A DNA stretch of 64,000 nucleotides, taken from positions 17,932,258 through 17,996,257 of the forward strand of contig NC_079497.1 of assembly GCF_030052815.1 (NCBI RefSeq), given 5' to 3'. The stretch comes from Hevea brasiliensis (taxonomy: Eukaryota > Streptophyta > Magnoliopsida > Malpighiales > Euphorbiaceae). The position numbers and the translations under genes are program-made. Shown piece by piece: positions 24,401 to 35,959 of the stretch. The notes beneath the pieces are model-generated. The model made no database searches. It was given only the letters and a program-made list of their open reading frames with translations, and was not told the origin of the DNA. How positions within the stretch are numbered: position 1 is the first letter of the stretch; each line of letters starts with the position of its first letter.

Positions 24401-24614
24401 ACTTCCCACTGGTTTACCCATCGCTAGGGCACCGGCTCATTTAACTTGGTTGTATTTTATTTCTAAAATTTTTCCTAAATTTTTCTTATTAATATTTGAG
24501 TTAATTATGGTTCCTCACTTTAGTTTAAATATTTTTCCAAACGTTCTAACTGTCCGGACCGACACTGGTCGGGAACAGTAGAATGTACGGAGTTGCTACA
24601 GGGAGGGTGTTACA
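21449..24614 (-). repeat. 5' LTR of chromovirus D
   Basis: Right LTR, 3,166 bp, the transcribing LTR for the minus-strand element. Near-identical in order to 13460-16642. No independent gene seen. Confidence 0.93.
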
Positions 24615-27245
24615 AGTAAAAAATGTGAGAAATTGTGAAATGATGGGTTTGAACTAGTTTGAGGTGAGAAATGGTCATTTGTGACCAAATGAAGTGTGTT
24701 AGAAGTATTGGAATTGAGTTCAAATTCGGATTGAATGTGGTCATGCTGCAGGCAGCAGGACCAAGGTCCCTTTGAGGGACCAAAACTGAAAATTTACAAG
24801 TCCAATTATATGAGACCAATTGGGAATGAAAATAGACACAAAATAGAACATTTTTTTATTTAGGAATCATGCCCAAAAAGTGACCAAAACCTAGTGAACA
24901 AATTGACCAAATCCAGATTTTCTCAGTCTGACCTGTACAAAAACGATCAAATGAATAGTGTTTTTTCATTTGGTCATAACTTGGGCTAGGCAGGTCTAAA
25001 TGACCTGAAATTTTAGCAGTGGATAGTTGAGATATAGACCTAAAACTTTCATAAAGAACACAAACCCAAATTATGCCCTTAACCAAGTCATTTGGCCACC
25101 CAAAGTTGGTGACCTAAAACTGCCAGAACCAGTTTGGTGCCTAGAAATCTGGGTTAAGTCCAATCCGGCAGCTATGATTCAAATGGCTATAACTTGAGCT
25201 ATAAAACTCCAAATGGAGTGATTCAAAAAGAAGAATAAAGTTAAGACAATAGGGAACATTTTCTATGAAGAAAGGTTTTCCAAATTCTAAAAGAAAAATG
25301 ACCAATGGAACAGTGCAACATAAGACACCAAAACTGAAAATTTGCAAATTTGCCTAAATGACTTAGAATTTGAGTAAACAACCAAAACCAACAAATTTAG
25401 TAACCAAAATGTGGTATGTGGGTGAAGTTGAAATTCCCATACTATTAAGCCTTAGAAAGTCAACAAATTGACTTGAATAGTGTCATGAATAGTAACCCCC
25501 AAACACAAATTTTAAAGAATGTCAAGTTTAGCATATTAAAGCTAGGTATGAGTAGATTTGAATTTATTTTTGGAGTTATGATAAATGGTGATACTGAAAC
25601 ACTATGAAACTGTGTGTTTCAGTGGAAAAGAATACCGAGAAAGAACCCAAGACATCGAGTCAAGGCCAAGAGGCGGCTCGTATAAGGTTTGTGCACAACT
25701 AACTATTTTGTTACTTTTCACTTCTAAATTGATTTGAACAAGTTTATTTTATGATTTATAATTTTATTGTGTTGAGGATTTTAATTTGTTGAATGAAATT
25801 GTATAAATTAAATGTAAATTTTCTTATGCATTTAAGGATTTATTGCATGGTTTTGAGGTTTGTAAATTTTAAGTTTGATGTGTTGCCAACCTTAAGCATG
25901 AATTAATGATGATTAAATATGTTGATGATTTGTAAACACTTTGTAAATAGAAATTGTTTTGAATATGATTTGAAACCACAGTGGACATGGCAAAATTTGT
26001 TGTGAATTCTCATTAGTTTGTCTAGTGAGATATCTCCTCCACTAGATGGGGCGAGTTTCTTCCTCTCTGGCTTGCCAGTTGGGGAAGAGTTTGAATAAGT
26101 ACTCATATATACTAGCTAGTATTTGTTCCTCCCTTTTAGCCTCTGTTTATTGGGAGAGTGTGAAATGTCGTGGTGTACAACACGGCATCTATTTGAATTT
26201 TGGGTCATGGGTTCAACTGTGTGAATTGTTCGCAATGCCCTTTAAATTATGCATAATTTGATAAATTGTGATTGAAATAAATAATTTCTTAGTGATTCAA
26301 AATATTTTTGTATTGTTTCAGAATTTAAAAGAAATGTAAATAAATAGTTACTATTTGATCAAAATGTTATTTAAATGAATAATTTGCATGAATGAAAATA
26401 TTAATTTCTGAATGTTATGAATTTTGAAGAATTTAGAAATTTTAAATTTTTATTTGTTATGAATTGTCAAGCATAACTTGTATTAAGTTTTAAATTATTA
26501 GTTTGTGCACCACTGAGTTCACCACTCAGCGATAGCTTTGTATGCTGTCGCAGGTGAAAGAAAATATAAAGCAGCTGAGCAAGATTACTAAAAGGCATAG
26601 TGAGACTATCTTCGGATATATCATAGGTATACCCTTGTACTTTAGATTTTGATGTAATTCTGTAATTATATGTATGAAATTTCCTTTGAGCAATTGTACC
26701 AACTCTTTTGTAATATATATATTTCGATTGTAATCAAATACAAATTATTGTAATATTATCTTGAGATTTTATATACTTACAAAGTTTTGCACTATTAAAT
26801 TTTAATGCTCCCATGAATGTGAAAATTAATTTGTTTACCTCAATGAGATGTTTTAATATTTGATTTAATTTACACTGTGTATTGAGTGGTTTATGCGGAT
26901 TTGTGAAATGAGATTGAATAATGGAGTTGGGATTGAGAAATATATTGGAAGTGTCTTTATTTTCAGGTTTTGAAGAATTGTTTTCTCAAAATATAAACGG
27001 CACTCTGCCCAAATTTTTATAACAATTGCAGAGATTTTAAATATCTAAGAATTTAATTTATGTTTGGACTTTAAATAAAGGTTTTTAAAATTTGAAAAAA
27101 AATTTACCCACCAATTTAAAAATGAACGAAAATTGTTTTAAAATCCCTTGCAGTATATTTAATGGGTTATCGGTAGGTGAAGTACGGTAATTCATTAGGT
27201 GTACTACGGGAGCATGTTACATCTTACGAGGAGTAGGGTGTGACA
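24615..27245 (+). repeat. 3' LTR of C, second part
   Basis: Resumes C with AGTAAAAAATGTGAGAAATT, matching 6687 onward, and ends GGGTGTGACA before TAATC. It differs from the 5' LTR by scattered substitutions and small indels (for example an extra AAAGAAGAATAAAG near 25228). Confidence 0.9.
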
Positions 27246-28472
27246 TAATCAGCCTATGTCTAGGTTAGAATTCCTAGGTTCAAAATCTTGACTTTCTAAT
27301 ATTAATCTTCACCTTTCAGTCCTTCAATTAATATCTATAATCAATACTAAGTGGGTACCAACACATAACATGCATTAAGTTCACAAGAAATTAAATAAAG
27401 AAACAATTCTTTTATCCAATAAACTAAACTTAATGTTTATCCATAATAATGATTATAAGGTTACTCTCCCAATTACTGAATATGAAAACTACTCACTCAT
27501 GGTGAGTTCAGCAAACATCATGATAAAAAGGTAAAGACAGTAAAAAGAAATCCTCTAGAAGAAATAGAACAAGGGAACCAAAAAGGATCTGCAGATTTGA
27601 TCTTTTGGAACTTTGACTAAAGGCTTCTCTTTGATACTGATGTCCTGCTCTTCTAGACGGCTATGAGAAAGTAATGAACTGCTATGTCTGGATCTCTATC
27701 TCCTCAGACCTTGGATCTCTTTCTGCTATTTCTACCTCTTTTCTGTTGTTTCTCTCTATCTTTTACTGTGTGTTTTTTTTTTTCGTCCTCCTTTTTGTGT
27801 TTCTGTAGGTCCCCCTTTTTATGAATGTCTTAGGGTTAGGTTTTTTTAGAGTCCCTGAGGTGTTAGGAGTCTTGTTCCCTATTAAAAGCTGCAACTGGAG
27901 TGAAATCAAGAAAACCGATTACCGATAGATACAGGGCCCGTGTATCACTACACGGATCAGGGCTATGTAACTTGCTGGAGCTGAACAGGTCTGTCTTGCA
28001 TTAGCACAAAAGGTTACACTGGTCATAGGAGGTTACATAGGTCTAAGTACACGGCCTGTGTACTTTTTTTCTTCTGGAAGTTCTTTAAGCCTGGCCCGGC
28101 AGAGACTTACACGGGTCTGGGGATATTACACGAGTTGAGGTACACGACCCGTGTACTTTGCTTCTTCCTCAGCTCTTCTGAATTCTTCTGGCAGAATCTT
28201 ACACAGATCTATGGCTGTTCTTACATGGCCTATGTACTTTGTACCAGCAGCAATTCTTAGTCTTTTGACCTCTCCAAGCTTCCCTTCGCACTCCTATGCT
28301 CTGGGACTTCACCAAAACACCTGAAATACTGCAGAAATATGGAATTTAGAGCCTGGCACTGGAATTTACAAAAGTTAATGAAATCAATAACTATGCATGA
28401 GATTTCTATTCTAAACGCCATGAAATATTATACAAATGTGCTTAAAAATATTTATATAATACAAGTGTATCA
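27246..28472 (-). repeat. Athila 3' LTR, inner part
   Basis: Continues the LTR broken at 5561, aligning with 43023-44244. It contains pyrimidine runs (TTTTTTTTTTTCG near 27774), CATAAAAAGG-like TATA candidates on the minus strand near 27815, and a cluster of ACACGG/CCGTGT palindromic motifs at 27930-28250. It ends GTGTATCA. Confidence 0.9.
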
Positions 28473-28487
28473 AATACCCCCAAACTC
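28473..28487 (-). other. Polypurine tract of the Athila element
   Basis: On the minus strand GAGTTTGGGGGTATT directly precedes the LTR start TGATACACTTG. This G-run next to the LTR is typical of Athila. Confidence 0.85.
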
Positions 28488-29098
28488 AAACTTTTGCTTG
28501 TCCTCAAGCAAAACAAAACTCTATTTTAAAATGCATTTCAGGGGATAACTTAGGAATATAACCAACAATTCAATAAGGACATGATTAAACTCCTCCAATC
28601 CTTCATACCAATTACCCTCTTTTAAGGCATAAGAGTTTTAATAGCTGCCTGCTTAGGACTTACTCTCCCTTCATGGTGTTTCAACTAGTTATTCCTCTAT
28701 GCAATGCTATTAATAAGTCATAAATAACCTGTTTTATCAAGATAGACTTGAGAAACACTTACTCTCCCAAATTTACCTCTATTATGGATGATTGTAATGA
28801 AGTATTTGAATTCCAAATCATAGGCATATCTCAATTTCCTATCTCCACTAATCCATCATATATTTTTCAAAAGATCAAAAGGTCTTTAAAAGGGTTGTAA
28901 TGGGGCTAAAGGGATAATGACTTGATTGTCAATGAAAGGTTTTTAGGGAATGCAAATATGAGGGTAGCATGTGTGCATAAAATATCAAGTACACTAAGTT
29001 TATTCTACTGATTTTGTATAGAGAGGAAAGGCTTTTGGTTTCTTATAGTGCCAAGCATACTTCCATGATACTTGTCTTGGGACTCTTTTTCCCTTTTG

Positions 29099-29103
<5 letters not shown>

Positions 29104-29135
<32 letters not shown>
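29104..29135. repeat. (CT)n microsatellite
   Basis: About 16 uninterrupted CT units followed by CACTCAC and a T-run. On the element's sense (minus) strand this is a (GA)n purine tract. Confidence 0.95.
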
Positions 29136-29139
<4 letters not shown>

Positions 29140-29896
29140 ACTTTTTTTTTTCGTGTGTGTCCCTCTATCCTCTCCCCCAAACTCATTGCTTTTGCTGGGT
29201 TAGGAAGGCAGATTTTTCTTTGGTTTCAATTTCACACTTGCACTCTTTCTTGAGTTCTTCATCCTCTCTCCATTTTCCATTTTGCACTTGATATACTTTT
29301 TACTTAGGTATTTAGGTTCCTCAAAAGGGTAGGGTGGGTGTGTAGGCTACGGGTTAGGTAAACATTTGTGGGTGGACAAAGAAACATGTATGGGTAAAAA
29401 CACAGGCTCAAGTTGGCTGCTAGGGGTATATATCTCAATTAGGAATGGCTAAGGCTTTAGCAAGGCTATGTCAAAGAATGCCTTAATCATATCTTTATCA
29501 AGCATATGCTAAAATTTCGCCTCGATAAGTCCAAGAGACATGTTCTAGAGCAGGTGAGGCAAGTTTAGGTTTGTTTGTGTTTTATAAATTTTCTCCCGAT
29601 TTTGCAAGTCAAGTGTGACAAATTAATAACTATGAAAGGGTTTTAACTAGTCTAGCTCCACTAAGGTGATTAAGTTGTTTCACAGACAACAAATTAAAGC
29701 CTCTTTGCCTATCTAGATACATTTATTCCTCATCCCATGGAGTCCAATTATTAGCTCATTGATCATTGAGGTTATAATTCTAAGTTTCAAAAACTTAAGG
29801 TTCAAAATTTGCAAATTTTTTCTGGAATTTTGATACACAAGTATAATATAGATAATTTTAAGTAATGGAATGATATGCAACGCATGGAATGACCAT

Positions 29897-29910
29897 GTAC
29901 CCCCAAACTC
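29897..29910 (-). other. Second polypurine-tract-like site in the Athila element
   Basis: Minus strand GAGTTTGGGGGTAC, preceded by TTGAGGACAATGCCC. The true tract at 28473 is preceded in the same way by CTTGAGGACAAGC. The two sites share GAGGACAA and then GAGTTTGGGGGTA with similar spacing, so this looks like an internal copy of the tract and its flank. Confidence 0.6.
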
Positions 29911-30082
29911 AAAATGGGCATTGTCCTCAATGTCAGCACAATATGCAAAATTAAAGAAAAGCACGCAGAATTATCAAAAAGCATACTATGCATTAAGAAA
30001 TTAAGAGTTTGGACAAAAAGAACAAGAGTAGGATAAGGGCATATAAATAAGTACATGAGAAATCCTATCCTAAGTCCTAGCT

Positions 30083-31348
30083 CTAAAAAGTCTCCAAATG
30101 TGAGGATGGTCCCTCTCCGTCTAGCCTCTCCATAATCATGTTGAGTTTGTTGTGGGCTCCCTGGAGGCAGTACTCGAGTGCCTGCATCCTAATGTTAAGC
30201 GTGGTCTCCATGCGCTGCAGGTGTGTAAGGATTGGGTCTGCCGGTGGTGGTGTATGTGGAGGCATTCGAGTGGGAGACTCGTGATGGAGTGGGTCTTAGG
30301 CTTCCTCCTAGGCGTGTAAGGGTTCACCGGGGCCTTCTTGCTCTTCGTCTCTCTTAGGGATGACATTTCCTTTGGCATCGATCAAGTAGTGTATATTGCC
30401 AACCTTCTTGCATATCCCCATGGATACGCAGATGGTTTGATCGATCTTGGAGGTCCCAACGATAGAGCATAGCCTGTGATGACCCGGAACAAATCTGAAA
30501 TAGAGCGCGATGGTGGTAATAAGGCCACCGAGCATAATTTGCCCTGTGGGCTAGTGACAAAGGTAGTAAAGATGGTTGTAGAAAAAGAAGCTGGTGCTGC
30601 AATGTTGTCCAGTCACCATACACCAAAGGAAAAATAGCTTGTTGGCGTTTACTACACCTAGCTCGTGTGCGGCCAACCGGTGCATGTAGCGTAGAGCAAG
30701 GCTGGTGATGCCTGAAGATTTTGACTTGCTGGAGTTGTAAGGCTCCGTGTTCGGGGCTATCGAACACCAGAAGTCAATGTTGTTATAGATCATCCGATTC
30801 TGTAGAATTTCTTGGTGTTCGGTGCTATCAAATCCAAAAATGGCATTGAACTCATCCATGTTCAACGCCCGGTCCACACCAAGAAGTCAAAACTCAACCT
30901 TTCCTCTGTCCTCCCTATCCGTGGGCCATAATGTGGCCTTGAAACTCCCCAGGAACTCTGTGGTGGTGTCCCGGTAGGCAAGAAACTGTAGTTGGGCAAA
31001 TCTTGTCCACCCAATGCTATCAAGGAGGCCGTTGATTTCTTCTAGCATCCCTATCTGCTCCAACAGCCTAAAATCCATGTATTTTGTTGAGATGATCTTT
31101 TGGGTGTGGAGCCGAGTACACAAAGCTCTATGGGTATCATCTCAAAATCCCCAAGGGATGGAGATTTTCGGTTGTGGTGGCCACTGGGGTGGTGGAGGTG
31201 GTGCTTGTGGCTGGGGTTGGGGTTTTGGAGGTGGTGCAGCCCTTATTCTTAGGCATCGTGGTGATGGCTGAGGTGGAGAAGGTGAGGATTCTCCTCCTTG
31301 CCTCGAGGAAGAGCCCACTCTTCTTGCTGGTCGCTTTGTAGGAGCCAT
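30083..31348 (-). pseudogene. Athila env-like third reading frame (broken)
   Basis: Starts at ATG 31348 (MAPTKRPARRVGSSSRQ) and can be followed through several frames to a stop at 30083. The N-terminus is basic, then very Pro-rich (PPPKPQPQPQAPPPPP). The middle has KYMDFRLLEQIGMLEEINGL and an ALNMDEFNAIFGF segment, seen in the extra reading frame that Athila elements carry after pol, often called env-like. Then come Leu/His-rich stretches, and the C-terminus (HLQRMETTLNIRMQALEYCL) looks like a coiled coil. Stops at about 31142 and 30887 and frame changes near 30870, 30540 and 30310 inactivate it. The role of the protein is not established. No clear signal peptide or membrane anchor can be defined in this damaged copy. 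Confidence 0.65.
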
Positions 31349-32218
31349 GAAAGACTTTTGGAGGATGAAAAGCTAGGGTTTAGTGAGGGAAGAGGAGATT
31401 TGAGGGGTTTTTATAGACTAGGAGGGGTGGAGAGGAAGGGTTTTTGCATAGGGAGCGGTTTAAGGAAGAGAGGTGCATTTAAAGGGTCATTGGGACCCTT
31501 CGTTTAGTGCATTTCACGCCCCAGGAGTCACGCCTGCGACGAGATACACGGGTCATGTATTACTATACGGGTCCTGACATGTAGGGCCGTGTAAATTTCT
31601 GCCCAAAAATTTCAAGTTCTGTCACAGTACACTGCCTGTGTAAATGAGCTCTGGGACCCGTGTAACTTACTGCCTCTCGAGTTGCTTTGCTAAACATGTT
31701 ACATGGCCCCATGTAAGGTACAAAAGGGACCCGTGTAATCTTCTGTCCTCAAGTTATTCTGCTAGAAACATTACATAGCCCGTGTAAATTGGGCTATGAA
31801 CCCGTGTAACTTCCTATCTCCCTCAAAGTTAAAGTTTGCAAGAGTTTTACGGACTTCCAGAAAGTTACACGGGGTGTGTGAAACCTATACACGACTCGTG
31901 TAATTTTCTGATTCTCCAATTTTTCCCTTATGAAAAATTTTTCTCACCACAATGCATAAAATGGATGTAAAGGTTAGTAACAGAGCTACTTCCCCAGTTT
32001 TGTTTAATTTTCACTTGTGTGGTTTTGACTTGATGATTCCTCTCCTCTCTTGCTTCCAGCTTCTTGCTTTTCTAGAAGGTCCTACTAAATGAAACACTAA
32101 TGAATATGAAACAAAAATCAAAATAAGAAAGGGAAAGAAAAAAAAGTTCAGAAAAATTTTGGGTTGCCTCCCAAAAAGCGTTTGTTTATAGTCTTTAGCT
32201 AGACTTTGCTTTCATCTT
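31349..32218 (-). other. Spacer between Athila pol and the env-like frame
   Basis: Nearly 0.9 kb without a reading frame. At 31540-31910 it holds repeated motifs such as TACACGGGTC, CCCGTGTAAC and ACACGGGGTGTG, the same motif family as in the LTRs. The bases near 32140-32218 follow the pol stop. Confidence 0.6.
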
Positions 32219-33425
32219 TCATGGTCTATCAGGAGGGTTTTCGAAGGTGCAATTGACTACCTTCTCTATGGGTTCTCCTTGAAAGTAAGGCTTCAGCCTC
32301 TGCCCATTAACTTTAAATGCACCTGAGGTTTTGCTCCACACTTCTACTATTCCATGCGGGAAGACTTGGGTTACCTTAAAAGGTCTGGACAATCTCGATT
32401 TTAGCTTTCCTGGAAAGAGTTTCAATTTGGAGTTGAACAACAGGACAAGTTCCCCTTCTTTGATTTCCTTCCTTGAGATGTGCTTGTCATGGCATCTTTT
32501 GGTTTTATCTTTGAAGATCCTGGCATTTTCATATGTGTTCTATCTAATCTCTTCCAACTCATTGAGCTGTAGAAGTCTTTTTCCATCAGTAGCTTTGAGG
32601 TCAAAGTTCAGGGTCTGGATGGTCCAATAGGCTTTGTGTTCAAGTTCGACAGGTAGGTGGCAGGCCTTCCCATAGACCAAGCGGTAGGGTACTATTCCAA
32701 TGGGAGTTTTATATGTAGTATAGTATGCTCACAATGCATCATTTAATTTCATGGCCCAATCTTTCCTTGAGCGATTAACTATTTTCTTAAGGATTTGTTT
32801 TAACTCCCGATTTGAAATTTTCACTTGCCCACTGGTCTGAGGATTGTAAGGCGTGGCTACCTTGTGAGTCACTCCATACTTCTTTAATAGTGTTTCAAAT
32901 TGTTGGTTACAGAAGTGACTTCCCCCATCGCTGATTATTGCATGTGGTGTACCAAATCTTGTGAAGATGCTTTTCTTAAAGAAATCTGTGACCACTCGGG
33001 CATCATTGGTTGGTGTGGCTATTGCTTCTACCCATTTAGGTACATAGTCGACACCAACCAAGATATATTTTTTTTCCAAAAGAAGAGGGAAATGGGCCCA
33101 TGAAGTCTATTCCCCACACATCAAACAATTTGACTTCAAGTATGCCGTGCAGGGGCATCTCATTCCTTCTTGAAATATTTCCCATTCATTGGCATTGATC
33201 ATAAGCTAACACAAAAGATCTTACATCCTTAAACAAATATGGCCAGTAAAACCTTACTTGCAAGATCTTGGCTGCTATTTTTGAGGTGCCAAAGTGTCCC
33301 CCATATAATGATGAGTGGCAGTATTGCAGAATGCTCTCTATTTCCTCTTTCGATATGCATCTTCTTATCGGCCCATCATTACATCTTTTGTACAGCAGAG
33401 GTTCCTCCCATGTGTAGAACTGCAC
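32219..33425 (-). pseudogene. Athila integrase
   Basis: Minus-strand segments in different frames. The HHCC zinc region lies at 33425-33186 (ESILQYCHSSLYGGHFGTSKIAAKIL, YDQCQ). The catalytic core is split: the first Asp lies in DVWGIDFMGPFP near 33120, and the segment from 33079 gives LVGVDYVPKWVEAIAT, IISDGGSHFCN (second Asp) and a degraded TSGQVKISNRELK around the catalytic Glu. The C-terminal domain lies at 32440-32219 ([31 protein letters not shown]) and ends at the stop at 32219. At least two frameshifts and several stops separate the parts. Integrase would insert the DNA copy into the genome; this copy cannot be functional. Confidence 0.85.
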
Positions 33426-33429
33426 ATCA

Positions 33430-34145
33430 TGTAGGAATTTCTTCTTTTGCTAATAAGTCATGTTTGGAGGCAATATCCTACATACAAGAAAATTAACAAA
33501 GTCAGCATACCATGGAGCTTGGGAGAATGCTAGTAATTGCTCATCAGAAAATGAATCATCAATTGGCAAATCCTCAAAGTCCCCTGTGTGCTCCAATTTC
33601 AGCCTGGAAAGATGGTCAGCCACTATATTTTCGGATCCCTTTTTGTCCTTGATTTCAAAGTCAAATTCTTACAGGAGTAAAATCCATCGAATTAGACTTG
33701 GTTTTACCTCTTTCTTGTTCAAAAGGTACCGGATGGCAGCATGATCTGTGAATACCATGACTTTTGACCCAATTATGTAGGATCTGAATTTGTCCATTGT
33801 AAACACCACTACTAGGAATTCCTTCTCTGTGGTGCCATAATTGATTTACGCGTTATCGAGTGTCTTGCTGGCATAAAAAATGGCATGGAGCTTTTTATCT
33901 TTTCTTTGCCTGAGCACCACTCCAACTGCAAAGTCACTCGCATTGCACATCACCTCGAATGGTAGCTTCCAATCTAGTGGCTGCATTATTGGTACTGAGA
34001 TCAGGGCTTCTTTAATCCTGTTAAAAGAGACAAGGTAATTTTCATCAAAATCAAAGGGAACATCTTGACTTAACAGGTTGGTAAGTGGCTTAGCTATTTT
34101 AGAAAAATCTTTAATGAATCTTTTGTAGAACCCTGTATGTCCCAA
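33430..34145 (-). pseudogene. Athila RNase H region of pol
   Basis: Open from 34145 for 99 codons: the RT connection (GHTGFYKRFIKDFSKIAKPL) and start of RNase H (LPFEVMCNASDFAVGVVLRQR, where the usual Asp stands as Asn in CNASD, a second damage sign). A stop at about 33846 (TAA after KTLDNA) is followed by further RNase [30 protein letters not shown], and the end ENIVADHLSRL near 33600. Another stop falls near 33668 and more follow beyond. Confidence 0.82.
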
Positions 34146-35335
34146 AAAGCTTCACACTCCCTTGACTGATGTTGGTGGTGGCATGTTTTTAATGATCTCA
34201 ATTTTTGCCTTATCAATCTCAATTCCTCTTTCTGATATCAAATGTCCCAGAACTATACCTTCCCTTACCATGAAGTGGCATTTTTCCCAATTTAGGACCA
34301 GGTTTGATTCTTTACATCTTTGCAACACCTTAGATAAATTAGCTAGGCAATCATCAAAAGTAGTTCAATAGGCAAAAAAATCATCCATAAAAACTTCCAT
34401 GATATTTTCAATATAATCAGAAAAAATAGCCATCATGCATCTTTGGAAAGTGGCAGGGGCATTACAAAGATCAAAGGGCATCCTTCTATATGCAAATGTT
34501 CTATAAGGGCATGTGAATGTGGTCTTTTCTTAGTCTTCTGGGTGAATGGGAATTTGGAAAAATCCCGAATACCCATCTAGATAGCAGAAGTAGGAATGCT
34601 TTACCAATCTTTCTAACATTTGATCAATGAAAGGAAGAGGAAAATGGTCCTTTCTGGTGGCACTATTCAATTTCCTATAGTCTATGTACATGCACCAACC
34701 AGTGACTATCCTAGTAGGGATTAATTCATCATTTGCATTTTGAATGACAGTTGTCCCACCCTTCTTAGGTACCACATGAACTGGACTAACCCATTTACTA
34801 TCAGAGATCTGGTATGTAATACCTGCATCTAATAGTTTCAAATTTTCATTTTTTACTACTTCTTTCATATTTGGGTTAAGTCTTCTTTGATGTTCAATAG
34901 TGGGTTTGTTGTTTTCTTCCATAGGTATCCTATGCATGCAAATAGAAGGATGAATCCCCTTCAGGTCTTTAATTTTATACCCTATGCTCTTGCTATGAGT
35001 CCTAAGCACCCTTAGTAATTTTTCCCCTTTTGTCTCAGATAGGCTAGCATTGATAATCATAGGATATTCAGAATTTAAGTCCAAGAATGGGTACCTTAGG
35101 GTAGAGGGAAGAGGTTTCAGTTCTACTTGTTTAGTGTTTTCCTGGAGCTTGCCCTTGGTTGTTCTTCCTTCAACTCTTCTATAGTAAAAACTTGAGCCAA
35201 TAGTAGGGATGGACTAGCTGTCAAGGATTGCACACAAGCTGTAATCTCCGTGTTCTCCTTCTCTGCTGTGAGGCTATGCACAATGGATGCTCCTAGAGGG
35301 TCTTCAGGGTGTGCTTTAATGAATTCCTCTTCAAC
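34146..35335 (-). pseudogene. Athila reverse transcriptase
   Basis: The segment 35084-34530 is open for 184 codons, with the linker (GIHPSICMHRIPMEE, RRLNPNMKEVVKNE), SKWVSPVHVVPKKGG, MYIDYRKLNSATRKDHFPLPFIDQMLERL and YLDGYSGFFQI. A stop at 34530 is followed in frame by the palm: CPYRTFAYRRMPF, CNAPATFQRCM, and the catalytic FMDDFFAY near 34375 (YxDD-type pair present). Further stops occur at about 34364 and 34153. This is the typical Athila RT arrangement. The upstream part from 35335 to 35084 joins the protease and is broken. Confidence 0.88.
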
Positions 35336-35959
35336 TTACTTATCAATCACATTGACCTTGAAGCATTCATCAGGTTCAAGCTTGTGCTTCATTGCATTGA
35401 ACAGGTTGAACTCCACTTTTTCTTCTACTGCCTTGAGAGTTAGTAGCCCATTCTTAACGTCTATGACAGCTCCAACAGTTGCTAGAAATGGTCTTCCCAA
35501 GATTATGGGAATCTGAACGTCTTCCTCCATTTCCAGTACAATAAAATCAACTGGGATAAAGAATTTTCCCATCTTAATAGGGATGTTTTCTAGAATGCCC
35601 ACAGGGTATTTCACAGATCAATCAGCCAATTGTAACGAAATTATTGTAGGCTTAAGTTCCCCCACATCAAGTTTCTTACATATTGACAAAGGCATCAAAC
35701 TCACACTTGCACCTAGATCATAGAGGGCTTTGTCAATATTCATGTTACCGATAAGGCAAGGTACGAAAAAGCTCCTTGGATCCTTGAGCTTTGGTGGCAA
35801 CTTGTTCTGCAATATGGCACTGCATTCCTCTGTAAGAGTGACAGTCTCATAGTCCTCTAGCCTTCTCTTCTTTGATAAAATGGCTTTGAGGAACTTGGCA
35901 TAGGATGGCATTTGAGAGAGTGCTTCTATAAAAGAAATGTTTATATAAAGTTTCTGCAA
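35336..35959 (-). pseudogene. Athila protease region
   Basis: Two open pieces in one frame, 35959-35618 and 35614-35336, separated by a single TGA (AD then SVKYP). The TGA is one C-to-T change from CGA. The first contains the retropepsin active site YDLGASVSLMP, with catalytic Asp in DLGAS, after SFFVPCLIGN. The second contains the flap-side strand IPIILGRPFLATVGAVIDV. A retropepsin of this kind cuts the Gag-Pol polyprotein. It is preceded by the conserved AILSKKRRLED linker. Confidence 0.87.

Larger units (their letters stand above)
13460..24614 (-). mobile_element. Tekay-type chromovirus D (Ty3/gypsy), minus strand, nearly complete
   Basis: An 11.2-kb element with two LTRs of about 3.17 kb (13460-16642, 21449-24614) that start TGTGACACCCCTTACCCG and end GGTGTTACA. 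It is flanked by AGTCA (13455-13459) and AGTAA (24615-24619), a target duplication with one mismatch. On the minus strand it runs initiator-Met primer site, gag with capsid and knuckle, protease, reverse transcriptase, RNase H, integrase, chromodomain, polypurine tract. Long LTRs and a C-terminal chromodomain point to the Tekay/Del clade. LTR copies are a few percent apart (3 differences in the first 115 bp compared by eye). Part of the LTR is homologous to C in the same element orientation, so C and D are related families. Confidence 0.93.
5562..27245 (+). mobile_element. Tekay-type chromovirus C (Ty3/gypsy), plus strand, interrupted by D
   Basis: The element starts TATAACACC (the right LTR has TGTAACACC, so the terminal TG is mutated) and ends GGGTGTGACA at 27245, with a perfect 5-bp duplication TAATC on both sides. 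It has LTRs of about 3.7 kb, an initiator-Met primer site at 9298, a short degenerate internal region of only 3.0 kb, and a polypurine tract at 12296. The 3' LTR is split by element D (13460-24614). Without D it is about 10.5 kb. Its gag has no capsid domain and its pol is about half the length of D's, so it is a defective copy, perhaps non-autonomous before it inserted. Confidence 0.88.
28488..30082 (-). other. Non-coding 3' region of the Athila element
   Basis: About 1.6 kb between the env-like frame and the polypurine tract, with no convincing reading frame. It contains a (CT)n run at 29104-29135 and a second polypurine-tract-like sequence at 29897. The short open frames near 29014 and 29713-30056 are products of low-complexity sequence. 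Confidence 0.6.

Noticed and set aside
29014..29253. Open frame with a long Leu-Ser repeat
   Set aside because: It is a reading of the (CT)n microsatellite inside the Athila 3' non-coding region, on the strand opposite to the element.
31142..31348. Proline-rich extensin-like host protein
   Set aside because: The frame continues, through breaks, into the Athila env-like sequence and sits between Athila pol and its polypurine tract.
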